Of a DNA stretch of 36,947 nt, positions 16,181-24,999 are shown one piece after another. The DNA is from Methylobacterium sp. Leaf112 (lineage in GTDB: Bacteria > Pseudomonadota > Alphaproteobacteria > Rhizobiales > Beijerinckiaceae). The position numbers and the translations under genes were made by a program. The stretch is from contig NZ_LMNG01000016.1 in assembly GCF_001423295.1 (NCBI RefSeq), forward strand, positions 582 to 37,528, written 5' to 3'. The notes beneath the pieces were generated by a model. That model saw nothing but the letters and a program-made list of their open reading frames with translations, did no database searches and was not told the DNA's origin. Numbering within the stretch: the stretch's first letter is position 1; each line of letters starts with the position of its first letter.

Positions 16181-16678
16181 TCACACGACTTTTGGAGCGA
16201 GCGGACCGGGATAGAACCCATCGTCCAGAAGCTGAGCCATGAAATAGGGACAAACCTCCGGAAACGTGGCCTCGGGAAGGCCGGTCTCATCGGCGGCCCG
16301 AGCGCGGGCGAGGCGATAGCTTTTGGCAAGCACGGTCTCCGGCCAGGATCTCAGGCTCGGGCTGACGTCGACGAGGCCGTCGATCTGGAGACGCTGTTCG
16401 ACGATGGAAGCGCGCCAGCCATACTTGCGCTTCTCCGGCTGGAACTCCCATCTCAGGAGGTGCTGCAGCAGGATCACCAGCCGGTTCCGGATCTCGGATT
16501 TCTGCGATCCGCCCACGCTCTCGATCTCTTCGGCCAGATGGTGCCAGTCGATGTCCTGCCGCCGGCCCGTTCGGAGCAGAGCGGCCTGGGCCTGCGTCCA
16601 AAGGTACAGATCGGTGTCGTAGAGGTCTGGCTCGGGAAGAGTCCGGCCCGGGGGCGGGCTCAGGGCAGCCTTGGACAT
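16181..16678 (-). CDS. DUF29 family protein inserted in the urease operon
   Basis: This is a 165-residue protein with the DUF29 pattern: [40 protein letters not shown], then [15 protein letters not shown] and a C-terminal [16 protein letters not shown]. The fold is predicted to be helical. DUF29 proteins are common in cyanobacteria and methylobacteria, and their role is unknown. It lies between ureC (32 bases) and ureE (49 bases) on the same strand and so is probably co-transcribed with urease. That position suggests either a passenger gene or a urease-related function (unproven). Confidence 0.85.
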   Translation of the reverse strand: MSKAALSPPPGRTLPEPDLYDTDLYLWTQAQAALLRTGRRQDIDWHHLAEEIESVGGSQKSEIRNRLVILLQHLLRWEFQPEKRKYGWRASIVEQRLQIDGLVDVSPSLRSWPETVLAKSYRLARARAADETGLPEATFPEVCPYFMAQLLDDGFYPGPLAPKVV

Positions 16679-16710
16679 GGGGCCTCCGCTGGCATCGCCG
16701 CCATCATACC

Positions 16711-18438
16711 TCAAAACAGGAAGTACCGCTGCGCCATGGGCAGCACCTCGGCGGGCTCGCAGACCAGCAACTCGCCGTCGGCCCGGACATCGTAGGTCTC
16801 GGGATCGACTTCGATGGCGGGCGTGGCGTCGTTGAGGATCATGCTCTTCTTCGAGATGCCGCCGCGCACGTTCTCCACGGCCACCAGCCGCTTCTGCACC
16901 CCGAGCCGCTCTGCGAGCCCATCCTCGATGGCGGCTTTCGAGACGAAGGTGAGGGCGGTCGCGAAGGGCGAGCGACCGATGGCGCCGAACATCGGCCGGT
17001 AATGCACGGGCTGTGGCGTCGGGATCGAGGCGTTGGGGTCGCCCATGGGAGCGGTGGCGATCATGCCGCCCTTGATGACGAGATCGGGCTTCACCCCGAA
17101 GAAGGCGGGCGTCCAGAGGACCAGATCGGCGAGCTTGCCGGGCTCCACCGAGCCGACATGGGCCGAGACCCCGTGCGCGATGGCCGGGTTGATGGTGTAT
17201 TTCGCGATGTAGCGTCGGGCGCGCAGGTTGTCGTTGCCCGAGGCGTCGCCCGGCAGGGCGCCGCGCTGGCGCTTCATCTTGTCCGCCGTCTGCCAGGTGC
17301 GGATCACGACCTCGCCGACCCGGCCCATGGCCTGACTGTCCGACGACATCATCGAGAGGGCTCCGATGTCGTGCAGGATGTCCTCGGCCGCGATGGTCTC
17401 GCGCCGGATGCGGCTCTCGGCGAAGGCGAGGTCCTCGGCGATCGCCGGATCGAGGTGGTGGCACACCATCAGCATGTCGAGATGCTCGTCGATGGTGTTC
17501 TTCGTGTACGGGCGCGTGGGGTTGGTGGAGGAGGGCAGCACGTTGGCCAGGCCCGCGACCTTGATGATGTCGGGCGCGTGCCCACCGCCGGCCCCCTCCG
17601 TGTGGAAGGCGTGGATGGTCCGCCCCGCGAAGGCTTTGATCGTGTCCTCGACGAAGCCGGATTCGTTGAGCGTGTCGGAGTGGATCATCACCTGCACGTC
17701 GTGCAGGTCCGCCACCGTCAGGCAGGTGTCGATGGCCTGTGGCGTGGTGCCCCAATCCTCGTGCAGCTTGAGGGCGCAGGCGCCGGCGCGGATCATCTCC
17801 ACGAGGCTCTCGGGCCGCGACGCGTTGCCCTTGCCGGCGAAGGCGAGGTTCATCGGAAAGCTGTCCGCCGCCTCGATCATCCGGGCGAGATGCCAGGGTC
17901 CGGGCGTGCAGGTGGTGGCGAAGGTGCCGTGGGCCGGCCCCGTGCCGCCGCCCAGCATGGTGGTGACGCCGGAGCAGAGCGCCTCCTCGATCTGCTGCGG
18001 GCAGATGTAGTGGATGTGGCTATCGAACCCGCCCGCCGTGAGGATCTTTCCTTCACCGGCGATCACCTCCGTGCCGGGGCCGACCACGATGTCGACGCCC
18101 GGCTGGATGTCGGGGTTGCCGGCCTTGCCGAGGCGGACGATGCGGCCCTTCACAATGCCGACATCGCACTTCACCACGCCCCAATGGTCGAGAACCACGG
18201 CGTTGGTGATGACGGTGTCGACGGCCCCGTCCTGGTTCGTCACTTGGGATTGCCCCATCCCATCGCGGATCACCTTGCCGCCGCCGAACTTCACCTCCTC
18301 GCCGTAGGTGGTGTGGTCGCGCTCGACCTCGATGACGAGGGAGGTATCGGCAAGGCGGATGCGATCGCCCGTGGTTGGGCCGAACATGTCGGCATAGGCG
18401 GCCCGGGGCAGGGCGGCGCGGGGGGGCAGGGTGGCCAT
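16711..18438 (-). CDS. ureC: Urease catalytic alpha subunit UreC
   Basis: This 575-residue amidohydrolase carries the di-nickel centre that hydrolyses urea to ammonia and carbamate. All ligands are present: H141/H143 ([11 protein letters not shown]), carbamylated K224 with H226 (ALKLHEDWG), H253 (MIHSD), H279 ([13 protein letters not shown]), flap cysteine C326 with H327 (MVCHHLD) and D367 (SSDSQAMGR). Each matches the Klebsiella numbering plus seven. The start is the ATG at 18438, two bases after the ureAB stop. The enzyme needs UreD/E/F/G for activation. E, F and G are in the operon, while ureD is not in the window. Confidence 0.97.
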   Translation of the reverse strand: MATLPPRAALPRAAYADMFGPTTGDRIRLADTSLVIEVERDHTTYGEEVKFGGGKVIRDGMGQSQVTNQDGAVDTVITNAVVLDHWGVVKCDVGIVKGRIVRLGKAGNPDIQPGVDIVVGPGTEVIAGEGKILTAGGFDSHIHYICPQQIEEALCSGVTTMLGGGTGPAHGTFATTCTPGPWHLARMIEAADSFPMNLAFAGKGNASRPESLVEMIRAGACALKLHEDWGTTPQAIDTCLTVADLHDVQVMIHSDTLNESGFVEDTIKAFAGRTIHAFHTEGAGGGHAPDIIKVAGLANVLPSSTNPTRPYTKNTIDEHLDMLMVCHHLDPAIAEDLAFAESRIRRETIAAEDILHDIGALSMMSSDSQAMGRVGEVVIRTWQTADKMKRQRGALPGDASGNDNLRARRYIAKYTINPAIAHGVSAHVGSVEPGKLADLVLWTPAFFGVKPDLVIKGGMIATAPMGDPNASIPTPQPVHYRPMFGAIGRSPFATALTFVSKAAIEDGLAERLGVQKRLVAVENVRGGISKKSMILNDATPAIEVDPETYDVRADGELLVCEPAEVLPMAQRYFLF

Positions 18439-18440
18439 GG

Positions 18441-19061
18441 CTAGAGCGCTCCCATCACGTCGCCGCGAAAACCGTACACGGTGCGGGTCCCGCCGAGCGG
18501 CACCAGCACCACGTCCCGCGTGGCGCCCGGCTCGAACCGCACCGCCGTGCCGGGGGCGATGTCGAGGCGCTGGCCGCGGGCCGCCTCGCGGTCGAACGTC
18601 AGGCCCGGATTGACCTCGTAGAAGTGGTAGTGCGAGCCGACCTGGATCGGCCGGTCGCCGACGTTGGACACCATGACGAGGGTGCGGGGCAGGTCGGCGT
18701 TGAAGACGATCTCGCCGGGCTGCGTCGTCACGGTGCCGGGCACCTCGACCGAGGCCGCGCCCCGGATCGGATGGTGGACCGTGACGAGCTTGGTGCCGTC
18801 CGGAAACGTCGCCTCGACCTGTATGTCGTGGATCATCTCGGGAATGCCGTCCATGCACTGCTCGGCGGTGAGCACGTGGCCGCCCGCCTGCATGAGCTCG
18901 GCCACGGAGCGACCGTCGCGGGCCCCCTCGACCACGAAGTCGCTGATGAGCGCCACGGCCTCGGGATAGTTCAGCTTCACCCCGCGGGCGAGCCGGTTGC
19001 GGGCGACCTGGGCGGCCATGGCGAGGAGGAGCTTGTCCTTTTCGCGCGGGGTCAGGAGCAC
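18441..19061 (-). CDS. ureAB: Fused urease gamma-beta structural subunit
   Basis: This 206-residue protein joins the gamma subunit (about 1-100: [41 protein letters not shown]... linker following the [12 protein letters not shown] segment) to the beta subunit (about 105-206: [30 protein letters not shown] and GTAVRFEPG). Separate UreA and UreB are each about 100 residues, so this is a fusion of the kind known from Helicobacter and some alphaproteobacteria. I chose the GTG at 19061 because UreA proteins begin at this [13 protein letters not shown] lies 8 bases upstream. The longer open frame to 19205 has no homology by eye. It heads the urease operon, divergent from puuE. Confidence 0.94.
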   Translation of the reverse strand: MLLTPREKDKLLLAMAAQVARNRLARGVKLNYPEAVALISDFVVEGARDGRSVAELMQAGGHVLTAEQCMDGIPEMIHDIQVEATFPDGTKLVTVHHPIRGAASVEVPGTVTTQPGEIVFNADLPRTLVMVSNVGDRPIQVGSHYHFYEVNPGLTFDREAARGQRLDIAPGTAVRFEPGATRDVVLVPLGGTRTVYGFRGDVMGAL

Positions 19062-19252
19062 GGGGAAACCTCGGGTTGAGACGTCGAAGCACGGACGCGG
19101 ACAGGCAAGGACCGTGCGCGGTGGGTGATCCCCGCATGGATGCATCCCGGCGCCGGTGGCGCAAGGGCATCCCGGATCCGGCGCCCGGGTGCAAGGCCGA
19201 GGCACCGGATCGGTTGACAGGACGCGGCGCGGCGTCCGAACAGCGACGGTCG

Positions 19253-20191
19253 ATGGACACCTCGATGGACGCTCCGCACAGGAAGGCCGCCGTGACCGAT
19301 CCCCGTGATTTCGTCGGCTACGGCCGCACGCCGCCCCATCCGCACTGGCCGAACGACGCCCGGATCGCCGTTCAGATCGTGCTGAACTACGAGGAGGGGG
19401 CCGAGAACTCGATCCTGCACGGGGATGCGGCCTCCGAGGCGTTCCTTTCCGAGATCGTCGGCGCGCAGCCCTGGCCGGGCCAGCGTCACATGAACATGGA
19501 ATCGCTGTACGAGTACGGCTCCCGCGCCGGGTTCTGGCGCATCTGGCGGCTCCTGCGGGCGCGCGGCGTGCCCGTGACGGTGTTCGCCGTCGCCAACGCC
19601 CTGGCTCGGGTGCCAGACATCGCGGCGGCCATGCGCGAGGCGGAGTGGGAGATCGCCTGCCACGGCCTGAAATGGATCGACTATCGCGACTTCACCCGCG
19701 CGGCCGAGAAGGCGCACATGGCGGAAGCGATCCGCATCCACGAAGCGGTGACAGGGGAGCGCCCGCGCGGCTGGTACACGGGACGCTCGTCCATCCACAC
19801 CCTCGACCTCGGCCTGGAGGCGGGCTTTGCCTACCTGTCGGATTCCTACGCGGACGACCTGCCCTACTGGATCGGCACCTCGGACCGGCGCGGCCTCGTG
19901 GTGCCCTACACGCTGGACGCCAACGACATGCGCTGCGTGGCCGCGCAGGGCTTCAACACCGCCGCCCACTTCGCGACCTACCTGTGCGACACCTTCGACG
20001 CCCTCTACGCCGAGGGCGAGACGGCGCCCAGGATGATGTCGGTGGGCCTGCATTGCCGCCTCGTCGGCCGACCGGGCCGGATCGCCGCACTCACCCGGTT
20101 CCTCGACCATGTCGCGGCCCACGACCGGGTCTGGATCACCCGCCGCATCGACATCGCCGAACATTGGGCCCGGCACCATCCACCGGCGTGA
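19253..20191 (+). CDS. puuE: Allantoinase PuuE (polysaccharide-deacetylase fold)
   Basis: This is a 312-residue enzyme that opens allantoin to allantoate in purine breakdown without the usual binuclear zinc amidohydrolase fold. Typical PuuE stretches are [60 protein letters not shown] and [12 protein letters not shown]. The start at ATG 19253 is followed by a second ATG at 19265 four codons later. It is divergent from the urease operon (191 bases between starts), which fits nitrogen release from purines ending in urea. Other ureide genes are not in the window. Confidence 0.92.
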   Translation: MDTSMDAPHRKAAVTDPRDFVGYGRTPPHPHWPNDARIAVQIVLNYEEGAENSILHGDAASEAFLSEIVGAQPWPGQRHMNMESLYEYGSRAGFWRIWRLLRARGVPVTVFAVANALARVPDIAAAMREAEWEIACHGLKWIDYRDFTRAAEKAHMAEAIRIHEAVTGERPRGWYTGRSSIHTLDLGLEAGFAYLSDSYADDLPYWIGTSDRRGLVVPYTLDANDMRCVAAQGFNTAAHFATYLCDTFDALYAEGETAPRMMSVGLHCRLVGRPGRIAALTRFLDHVAAHDRVWITRRIDIAEHWARHHPPA

Positions 20192-20199
20192 TGCCCCGG

Positions 20200-20640
20200 C
20201 TATTCAGATTGGTCTGAGGCAGGGACCGGGCGGGCCGTGTCCGGCCCGGGGCCGTTCCGCTCGGCGCGCTCCATTCGGGCCTTGTGCAGGCCGTCGTAGA
20301 GTTTCTGCACCTCCTGGATGGTGGTGTGTCCACGGCTCCAGTTGGTCTCGCGGACGTTGACCGGCGTGAAGGCGCTGTGCGAGCGGCCCCCGAAGCCGTT
20401 GTAGATCACCGTCTCGGCCGCGCCCGGGCCGGCCGGGTAGTCGATGCGGTAGGACGGGGCGAGCCATTTCCCGGGGCCGCGCTTGCCCGTGATGCCGATG
20501 CGCAGATGGGCGTCGCCGTGCCGCTTCTGGCAGAACCGCATGTTGCCGAGCACCCGGCGCAGATACTCGTTGGCATCCTCCAGATCGGCCACCACGTCGG
20601 CGATGGTCGCGTCGGGGGGCAGATGGGTCTTCTGAATCAT
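20200..20640 (-). CDS. Uncharacterised protein convergent with puuE
   Basis: This is a 146-residue protein with an N-terminal helical part (IADVVADLEDANEYLRRVLG) and a central DAHLRIGITGKRGPGKWLAP-like stretch followed by SYRIDYPAG. It then has HSAFTPVNVRETNWSRGHTT and a helical C-terminus. I do not recognise a family. The GKRGPGK segment looks superficially like a P-loop but lacks the GK(S/T) ending. The start at 20640 (MIQKTHL) is the first ATG with protein-like sequence. It is transcribed on its own or with the gene upstream at 20735. Confidence 0.65.
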   Translation of the reverse strand: MIQKTHLPPDATIADVVADLEDANEYLRRVLGNMRFCQKRHGDAHLRIGITGKRGPGKWLAPSYRIDYPAGPGAAETVIYNGFGGRSHSAFTPVNVRETNWSRGHTTIQEVQKLYDGLHKARMERAERNGPGPDTARPVPASDQSE

Positions 20641-20734
20641 GGATCTCGGGCCTCGTGCGGGCGGGACCATACCGGCGGTGGCGGACGAGGGCCAGCACGG
20701 GCAGGTTCGCGCGCCTCCGCGGCCGATCTGCACC

Positions 20735-21313
20735 TCAGGTCTGTTCAGGGACCTTGCCGGAGGCCAGACGCCGAAGGCGGCCCTTGCGCATTTCGTACTG
20801 GAAGATCGACGTCAGGGCCGGCGCGGCATCGGGCTCGGGCGCCGGCAAGGCGAGGGGGGCGACGGGCGGAGCGAGTCTGCGCTGCGTCGGCGCTCCGGCC
20901 TCCCGGCGCATGAGGGCGAGCCGGACCACGGTCCAGTCGTGCATCATCGCGGCGGCGGTCTCGGGATCGGTGGCGATCCTGGCGCTCGCCCCGTCGGAGA
21001 AGCGCGCCCGCAGGGTGATGGTGGCGTGCAGGGTCCCGCCGAGGGCACCGAGGCCGAGGCCGACGAAGGACGCCGCCAGATCGAAGGGACGGGGCAGGGG
21101 CCCCGCCGCGTGCAGGGCCGAACGGAGGCCGACGGCGATCCCGGCCCGGCGCGGGGAAGCGGCGCCGTCCTCGATCACGAGGTCCACGAGATCCTCGACG
21201 CCCCGCGTCGCGCCGCCCGGCAGGTGCAGCAGGCCGGTCTCGTAGTCACCCGGTCCCGTCGCATCGGAAAAGCCGAGGCCTGCGCCTTCGAGGATTCGGA
21301 TCTCGCTCATCAT
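20735..21313 (-). CDS. Uncharacterised protein
   Basis: This is a 192-residue protein. The N-terminal half contains LHLPGGATRGVEDLVDLVIE and repeated alanine/glycine-rich strands. The middle has ATITLRARFSDGASARIATD, and the C-terminus ends in a basic TSIFQYEMRKGRLRRLASG. It has no signal peptide and no membrane segment. I know no family assignment. Two adjacent ATGs (21313 and 21310) are possible starts, with GGAAA about 5-8 bases upstream. Confidence 0.6.
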   Translation of the reverse strand: MMSEIRILEGAGLGFSDATGPGDYETGLLHLPGGATRGVEDLVDLVIEDGAASPRRAGIAVGLRSALHAAGPLPRPFDLAASFVGLGLGALGGTLHATITLRARFSDGASARIATDPETAAAMMHDWTVVRLALMRREAGAPTQRRLAPPVAPLALPAPEPDAAPALTSIFQYEMRKGRLRRLASGKVPEQT

Positions 21314-21387
21314 CGCTTTCCGGCGGTCACGCGTCGGCGCCGTCAGGGCACCCTACCGCCGCATGTGTCCGAAACAGGGCCGGCGCG

Positions 21388-22821
21388 TCAGGTGAGGGGA
21401 GGGACATGCGTCCCATAGGCCTCGGCCATCCGGTCGATGGCCGCGAGCTTGGTCTGAAGTGCAGACCAGTCGTCGCGCTCGGCGATGGGCGCCCACAGGC
21501 CCTCGACCTCTTCGATCAGCATCGTGCAGGGCTCCGGATCGGCGAAATACGGATGCGCCAGGCGGCCCGCATCGAGGGGACGCATCGCCCCCAGGCTCTC
21601 CCGGACCGGCGCGAACGCCTCCGAGGCGTAGAGGGCGGCCGACGGGCTCGCCGCCGCCCGAGTCTCCGAGGCCAGGCCGCCGTACCAGTCGAAGAACGTG
21701 CGCTCGAACGGAGCTCCGCTGCGCGCGAGGAAGCCCCAGAATGCACCGACGAACCGGTGCACCGCCGCATCGTCGGTGCGCGCGAGGCCGAGCCGCGCCA
21801 GGAGCGCATCGGCGAAGGCCTCCTGCAGGTTCGGGCCGAACAGCTTGAGGGCGGCTTCGAGCGCATCCTGCGGTGCGAAGGGCGTGAGGCATTCGGCGAG
21901 CCGGCTCACGTTCCAGAACAGGGCCTCCGGCTGTCGGCCGAAGCTGTAGAGGCCCTGAACGTCGAAATAGGCGGCGGTGAAAGCCGGGTCGTTGACGGGC
22001 GCGAAGCGCCACGGCCCGTAATCGAAGCTCTCGCCGGTGACGTTGATGTTGTCGGTGTTGAGGACCCCGTGGACGAAGCCGGCGGCCATCCACTGCGCGC
22101 CCGTGCGCGCCACCCGCCGGCACACGGCCTCGAGAAACGCGACGGTGCGGTCCGGCGTCTCCTCTCGCCAGAGCTCGGGCATGTGGAGGCGGATCGTGTG
22201 ATCCATCAGCTTCAGGATGTTGTCGGGCTCGTCGAGGGCCAGGAAGCGTTGGAACGAGCCGATGCGGATGTGGCTGTGGCTGAGACGCACGAGAACGGCC
22301 GAGCGTGTGGGGGAGGGCTCGTCGCCGCGCTCCAACGCCTCCCCGGTCTCGATGAGGCTGAAGGTCTTGGAGGTGTTCACCCCGAGGGCCTCCAGCATGC
22401 CGGTGGCGAGGATCTCGCGCACGCCGCCCTTGAGGGTGAGGCGCCCATCGGCCGTGCGCGACCACGGCGTGCGCCCGCTGCCCTTGGTGGCGAGATCGAG
22501 AAGGCGTCCGTCGCCGAGATCGTAGGCCTGCGCGAACAGGAACCCGCGCCCGTCGCCGAGATCGGGATTGTACGAGCGGAACTGGTGGCCGTGATAGCGC
22601 AGGGCGAGGGGCTGCGGGAAACTGCCGGGCAGGGGCTCGAACCGGCCGAGATGGGCGATCCACTCCGCCTCCGTCAGGTCACCGAGGCCGATCCGCTCCG
22701 CCCAGGGTTGGTTGCGGTAGCGCAGAATCGTCTGGGGGAAGGCGGCGGGCGCCACGACATCGTAGAACGCCTCGCCGAGTTCGGCGTGGCGCTGCGCGAG
22801 GCGCGCTGTGGTGATCGGCAT
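21388..22821 (-). CDS. selO: Protein adenylyltransferase SelO (YdiU)
   Basis: This is a 477-residue pseudokinase-fold enzyme that transfers AMP from ATP to serine, threonine or tyrosine of redox proteins. Hallmark segments are YHGHQFRSYNPDLGDGRG, DLATKGSGRTPWSRTADGRL (nucleotide-binding lysine and arginines), GVREILATGMLEALGVNT, and the metal-binding FVHGVLNTDNINVTGESFDY with the catalytic-type D/N pair. The length is normal for the bacterial family. There is no C-terminal selenocysteine or equivalent redox motif; the protein ends at HVPPLT. It is a single gene with a 164-base upstream region that contains short repeats. Confidence 0.95.
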   Translation of the reverse strand: MPITTARLAQRHAELGEAFYDVVAPAAFPQTILRYRNQPWAERIGLGDLTEAEWIAHLGRFEPLPGSFPQPLALRYHGHQFRSYNPDLGDGRGFLFAQAYDLGDGRLLDLATKGSGRTPWSRTADGRLTLKGGVREILATGMLEALGVNTSKTFSLIETGEALERGDEPSPTRSAVLVRLSHSHIRIGSFQRFLALDEPDNILKLMDHTIRLHMPELWREETPDRTVAFLEAVCRRVARTGAQWMAAGFVHGVLNTDNINVTGESFDYGPWRFAPVNDPAFTAAYFDVQGLYSFGRQPEALFWNVSRLAECLTPFAPQDALEAALKLFGPNLQEAFADALLARLGLARTDDAAVHRFVGAFWGFLARSGAPFERTFFDWYGGLASETRAAASPSAALYASEAFAPVRESLGAMRPLDAGRLAHPYFADPEPCTMLIEEVEGLWAPIAERDDWSALQTKLAAIDRMAEAYGTHVPPLT

Positions 22822-22895
22822 CGAACGTCCTGAGGTTCGGCAACCCCGTTCGATCGGGCGTTGCGGGATGAGAGGTCAATCGCCGACAGGCCCGG

Positions 22896-22942
22896 GATGA
22901 TCCCCGGCGGGACGATCCCGGGGGAGGACGATCCCGGGGCAG
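22896..22942. repeat. Short tandem repeats upstream of selO
   Basis: Three head-to-tail units of 15-16 bases (GATGATCCCCGGCGG, GACGATCCCGGGGGAG, GACGATCCCGGGGCAG) lie in the selO/22986 divergent intergenic region. CCCGGGAT at about 22891 can also pair with the ATCCCGGG copies. They could be binding sites or neutral repeats. Confidence 0.5.
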
Positions 22943-22985
22943 GGGGCTCCTCACAAACCGACCGGGCTCGGGTATAGGGTGGATC

Positions 22986-23303
22986 ATGGACAACATCATC
23001 CGACCGACCTTCGGCCAACCCCGCCGCACCGAGCCCGAGGACGAGAGCCGCGTCGAGGTTCTGACCCAGCGCGTCTACGGCGAGGCCGGGGGCTGCCGCG
23101 TCTGCCTCGTTCACGATGAGGGCGCCCCCGAGGGCGACGTCTACAAGGTGGTGGCGGGGCTGCTCATCGACGACGAGGTCAGCACCGTGGCGATCCTGCC
23201 CGCGACCCCGGAGGGCGAGGTCGATGCCGAGATCGTTGCCCTGGCGATCCTACGGACCCTCGGAATGATCGAGGCCCGGACCGGCGGCCCGGCCATCGCT
23301 TGA
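22986..23303 (+). CDS. Small uncharacterised protein
   Basis: This is a 105-residue protein divergent from selO. It has a charged N-terminus (TEPEDESRVEVLTQRVYG), a central CRVCLVHDEG with two cysteines, strand-like VYKVVAGLLIDDEVSTVAIL and a helical C-terminus (IVALAILRTLGMIEA). It has no signal peptide or membrane segment. The balanced composition supports a real gene. I do not recognise the family. Confidence 0.6.
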   Translation: MDNIIRPTFGQPRRTEPEDESRVEVLTQRVYGEAGGCRVCLVHDEGAPEGDVYKVVAGLLIDDEVSTVAILPATPEGEVDAEIVALAILRTLGMIEARTGGPAIA

Positions 23304-23453
23304 GGCGAAAGCCGCCAATCTGACGCTTGCATGCTGCGTCGGCTCCATGCTATCGCCCCTCCACCGGAACGGACCGGGCGCGAAACGATCGGTGCACCGC
23401 ACGGATCGGATCACAAGACAAACCGTCTTAAGCTCCTGCTTTGCCAGGGCTTT

Positions 23454-23527
23454 TGGGGGATAGTTTAACGGTAGAACAGTGGACTCTGACTCCTCTAGTC
23501 GAGGTTCGAATCCTCGTCCCCCAGCCA
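23454..23527 (+). tRNA. tRNA-Gln (anticodon CUG)
   Basis: The gene is 74 bases with an encoded CCA end. The acceptor TGGGGGA pairs with TCCCCCA (U1-A72, as usual in tRNA-Gln). The D arm is GTTTAACGGTAGAAC. The anticodon loop is CTCTGAC with anticodon CTG. The T arm is CGAGGTTCGAATCCTCG, followed by the discriminator G. The anticodon stem is GTGGA/TCCTC, which leaves a U28-U42 mismatch. No promoter is obvious. Phage-like genes lie just downstream. Confidence 0.95.
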
Positions 23528-23537
23528 TCTGGCTTGC

Positions 23538-23933
23538 TCAGTCGTCATAAATTTTCGGTTCGGGATCCTGCTGCGAAGCGGTTTTGGTTACGGCCATTAC
23601 CGCCGATAGAAGCTGTGGTTCATTGCGGATTGGAGCGGGGCAGGCGCACCGATTTCGCCCTGTGCGAACGTGTTTTCCGCCTGAAAGCGGCGGCATCATA
23701 CGGCCAGGCGTGCGTCCCGGCCGCGTCCGAGTCACGTCGCATACTCCCGCCGTTCGGAAGCCGATGCCCTCCACCGTCGCAAGGCGGTCCGGCTTCACCT
23801 CGCCAGTCTCGCGGGCACGCAGTCCCATCTGCGCCGGACGCAGGCCTTTCAACAGTCGGAAGCCGGTTACGGGGCCTTGAAAGGCGACGCGCTCGATCGT
23901 ACCGGTCTTGCGGTCGATGAGAACTGAGATCAC
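23538..23933 (-). CDS. Possible phage-derived or degraded small gene next to tRNA-Gln
   Basis: This is an open frame of 131 residues starting at GTG 23933. The first 60 residues (ISVLIDRKTGTIERVAFQG, GFRLLKGLRPAQMGLRAR) look protein-like, while the rest is low in structure and cysteine/arginine rich. It lies 48 bases downstream of a phage-like gene on the same strand and ends 10 bases from the tRNA. It may be a real small gene or a remnant. No family is recognised. Confidence 0.35.
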   Translation of the reverse strand: MISVLIDRKTGTIERVAFQGPVTGFRLLKGLRPAQMGLRARETGEVKPDRLATVEGIGFRTAGVCDVTRTRPGRTPGRMMPPLSGGKHVRTGRNRCACPAPIRNEPQLLSAVMAVTKTASQQDPEPKIYDD

Positions 23934-23981
23934 CGGGCCGAGCCCCCCCGCTCCGCGAACAGCGTGCCCGGAACTGCCCGA

Positions 23982-24659
23982 TCAAGCGGCGCGGCGGCCG
24001 GGCTTCTTCGGTGGCCAGCCGAGCGCGACGAGGCGAGCCTTGGCGTAGTCGCGCACCTCGTCGCGCGTGCCCGGCGGCATCTGGCCGAGGGTTCGTTGCG
24101 TCTCCGTGTCGAGCATGAGGTCGGTGACCGCGTCGATGCTGGTCATCTCGTCGATCCGGCGCTTGAGATCGGCCTCGGCCTCGGTGACCTCGTCGAAAGG
24201 ATCGGGATTGTCGAAATCCTCGTCGATCGCCTGGATCGCAGCGGGGTGACCCTGGCGAAACTCGTCGGCCTCCTCCTCTGAATAGACGAGGCCATGCAGT
24301 TCGAGGAGCTTGAGGATCACGCGATCCTTGGCTCGCTTCTCGGCCATGGCGTAAACGTAGCCCGCCTGTTTCCCCGAGACGCGATAATTCACGTTGACCA
24401 GGGCCTCGCCGATCGACCACTCGACCCGTTCGGTTCCGGGCTTGGCGCCCGGGAGCCGGCCGGTGACGAGGATCACGGCCTCGTCACGTTCGGCCCGCAC
24501 CAGGGTGGGCGGGTCGAAGCGGATGCCGGCCTGGGCGGCGATGCGCTCCAGGGTCTTATGGTAGATGACCGCCGTGCCCTGCACGCGCCAGACATTCCCT
24601 CCGAAGGGCTCGCCGTAGCGGACGAGGATGTCGGCGATCTGCTTGTCGGCCGTTCTCAT
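23982..24659 (-). CDS. Phage-associated protein of unknown function, possibly DNA recombination-related
   Basis: This is a 225-residue protein with a compact N-terminal domain: IADILVRYGEPFGGNVWRVQ, VIYHKTLERIAAQAGIRFD, EWSIGEALVNVNYRVSGKQ and YAMAEKRAKDRVILKLLELH. An acidic stretch and helical C-terminus with KKPGRRAA follow. I recall near-identical layouts in genes of alphaproteobacterial phages and prophages. The IGEA...AMAEKRAKDRV pattern recalls single-strand-annealing proteins, but this is only a resemblance. The start is the ATG at 24659 (MRTADKQ), preferred over 24683 because family members begin there. Its location beyond a tRNA fits a prophage remnant. Confidence 0.65.
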   Translation of the reverse strand: MRTADKQIADILVRYGEPFGGNVWRVQGTAVIYHKTLERIAAQAGIRFDPPTLVRAERDEAVILVTGRLPGAKPGTERVEWSIGEALVNVNYRVSGKQAGYVYAMAEKRAKDRVILKLLELHGLVYSEEEADEFRQGHPAAIQAIDEDFDNPDPFDEVTEAEADLKRRIDEMTSIDAVTDLMLDTETQRTLGQMPPGTRDEVRDYAKARLVALGWPPKKPGRRAA

Positions 24660-24999
24660 GGGACGCGCCTGCCTGCCGCGCACCTCGGAGCGCGCATTCG
24701 TTCTTCGTCTGTTTCCTATCTATTGAGCCCTAAGAAGACCGACAAGGTGATGCGTCGGCCGTCCGGGTTGTCTCGACGTCCGTGATTTGCCTGGGTCGGA
24801 CTTGGTGGCCACGCTCCGAGCAGCCCCCAAGCCCTTCGCGGCACATGTGCGGTGATCGTATCGGAGCAGTCGGAGCGACATCGAGCCAGACTCCTGGGCC
24901 TCGGCCCCGATGCATCCGCGGTGACAGGCCGACCGGGGCAGGCGGAACGTTGCTCCGGCTCGATTGGCTGCGTAGATAGCCCTTGCGCAAGGAGATGAC
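24660..24999. other. Intergenic region upstream of gpmA
   Basis: These 340 bases carry no convincing gene. They contain a GCACATGTGC palindrome at about 24840-24849. An AAGGAG ribosome-binding site precedes gpmA at 25000. The stretch could be the outer edge of a former mobile insert, but no attachment repeat of the tRNA 3' end was seen. Confidence 0.45.

Noticed and set aside
21388..22821. Selenocysteine in SelO
   Set aside because: The protein ends without a C-terminal UGA or Cys motif, so no selenocysteine is supported.
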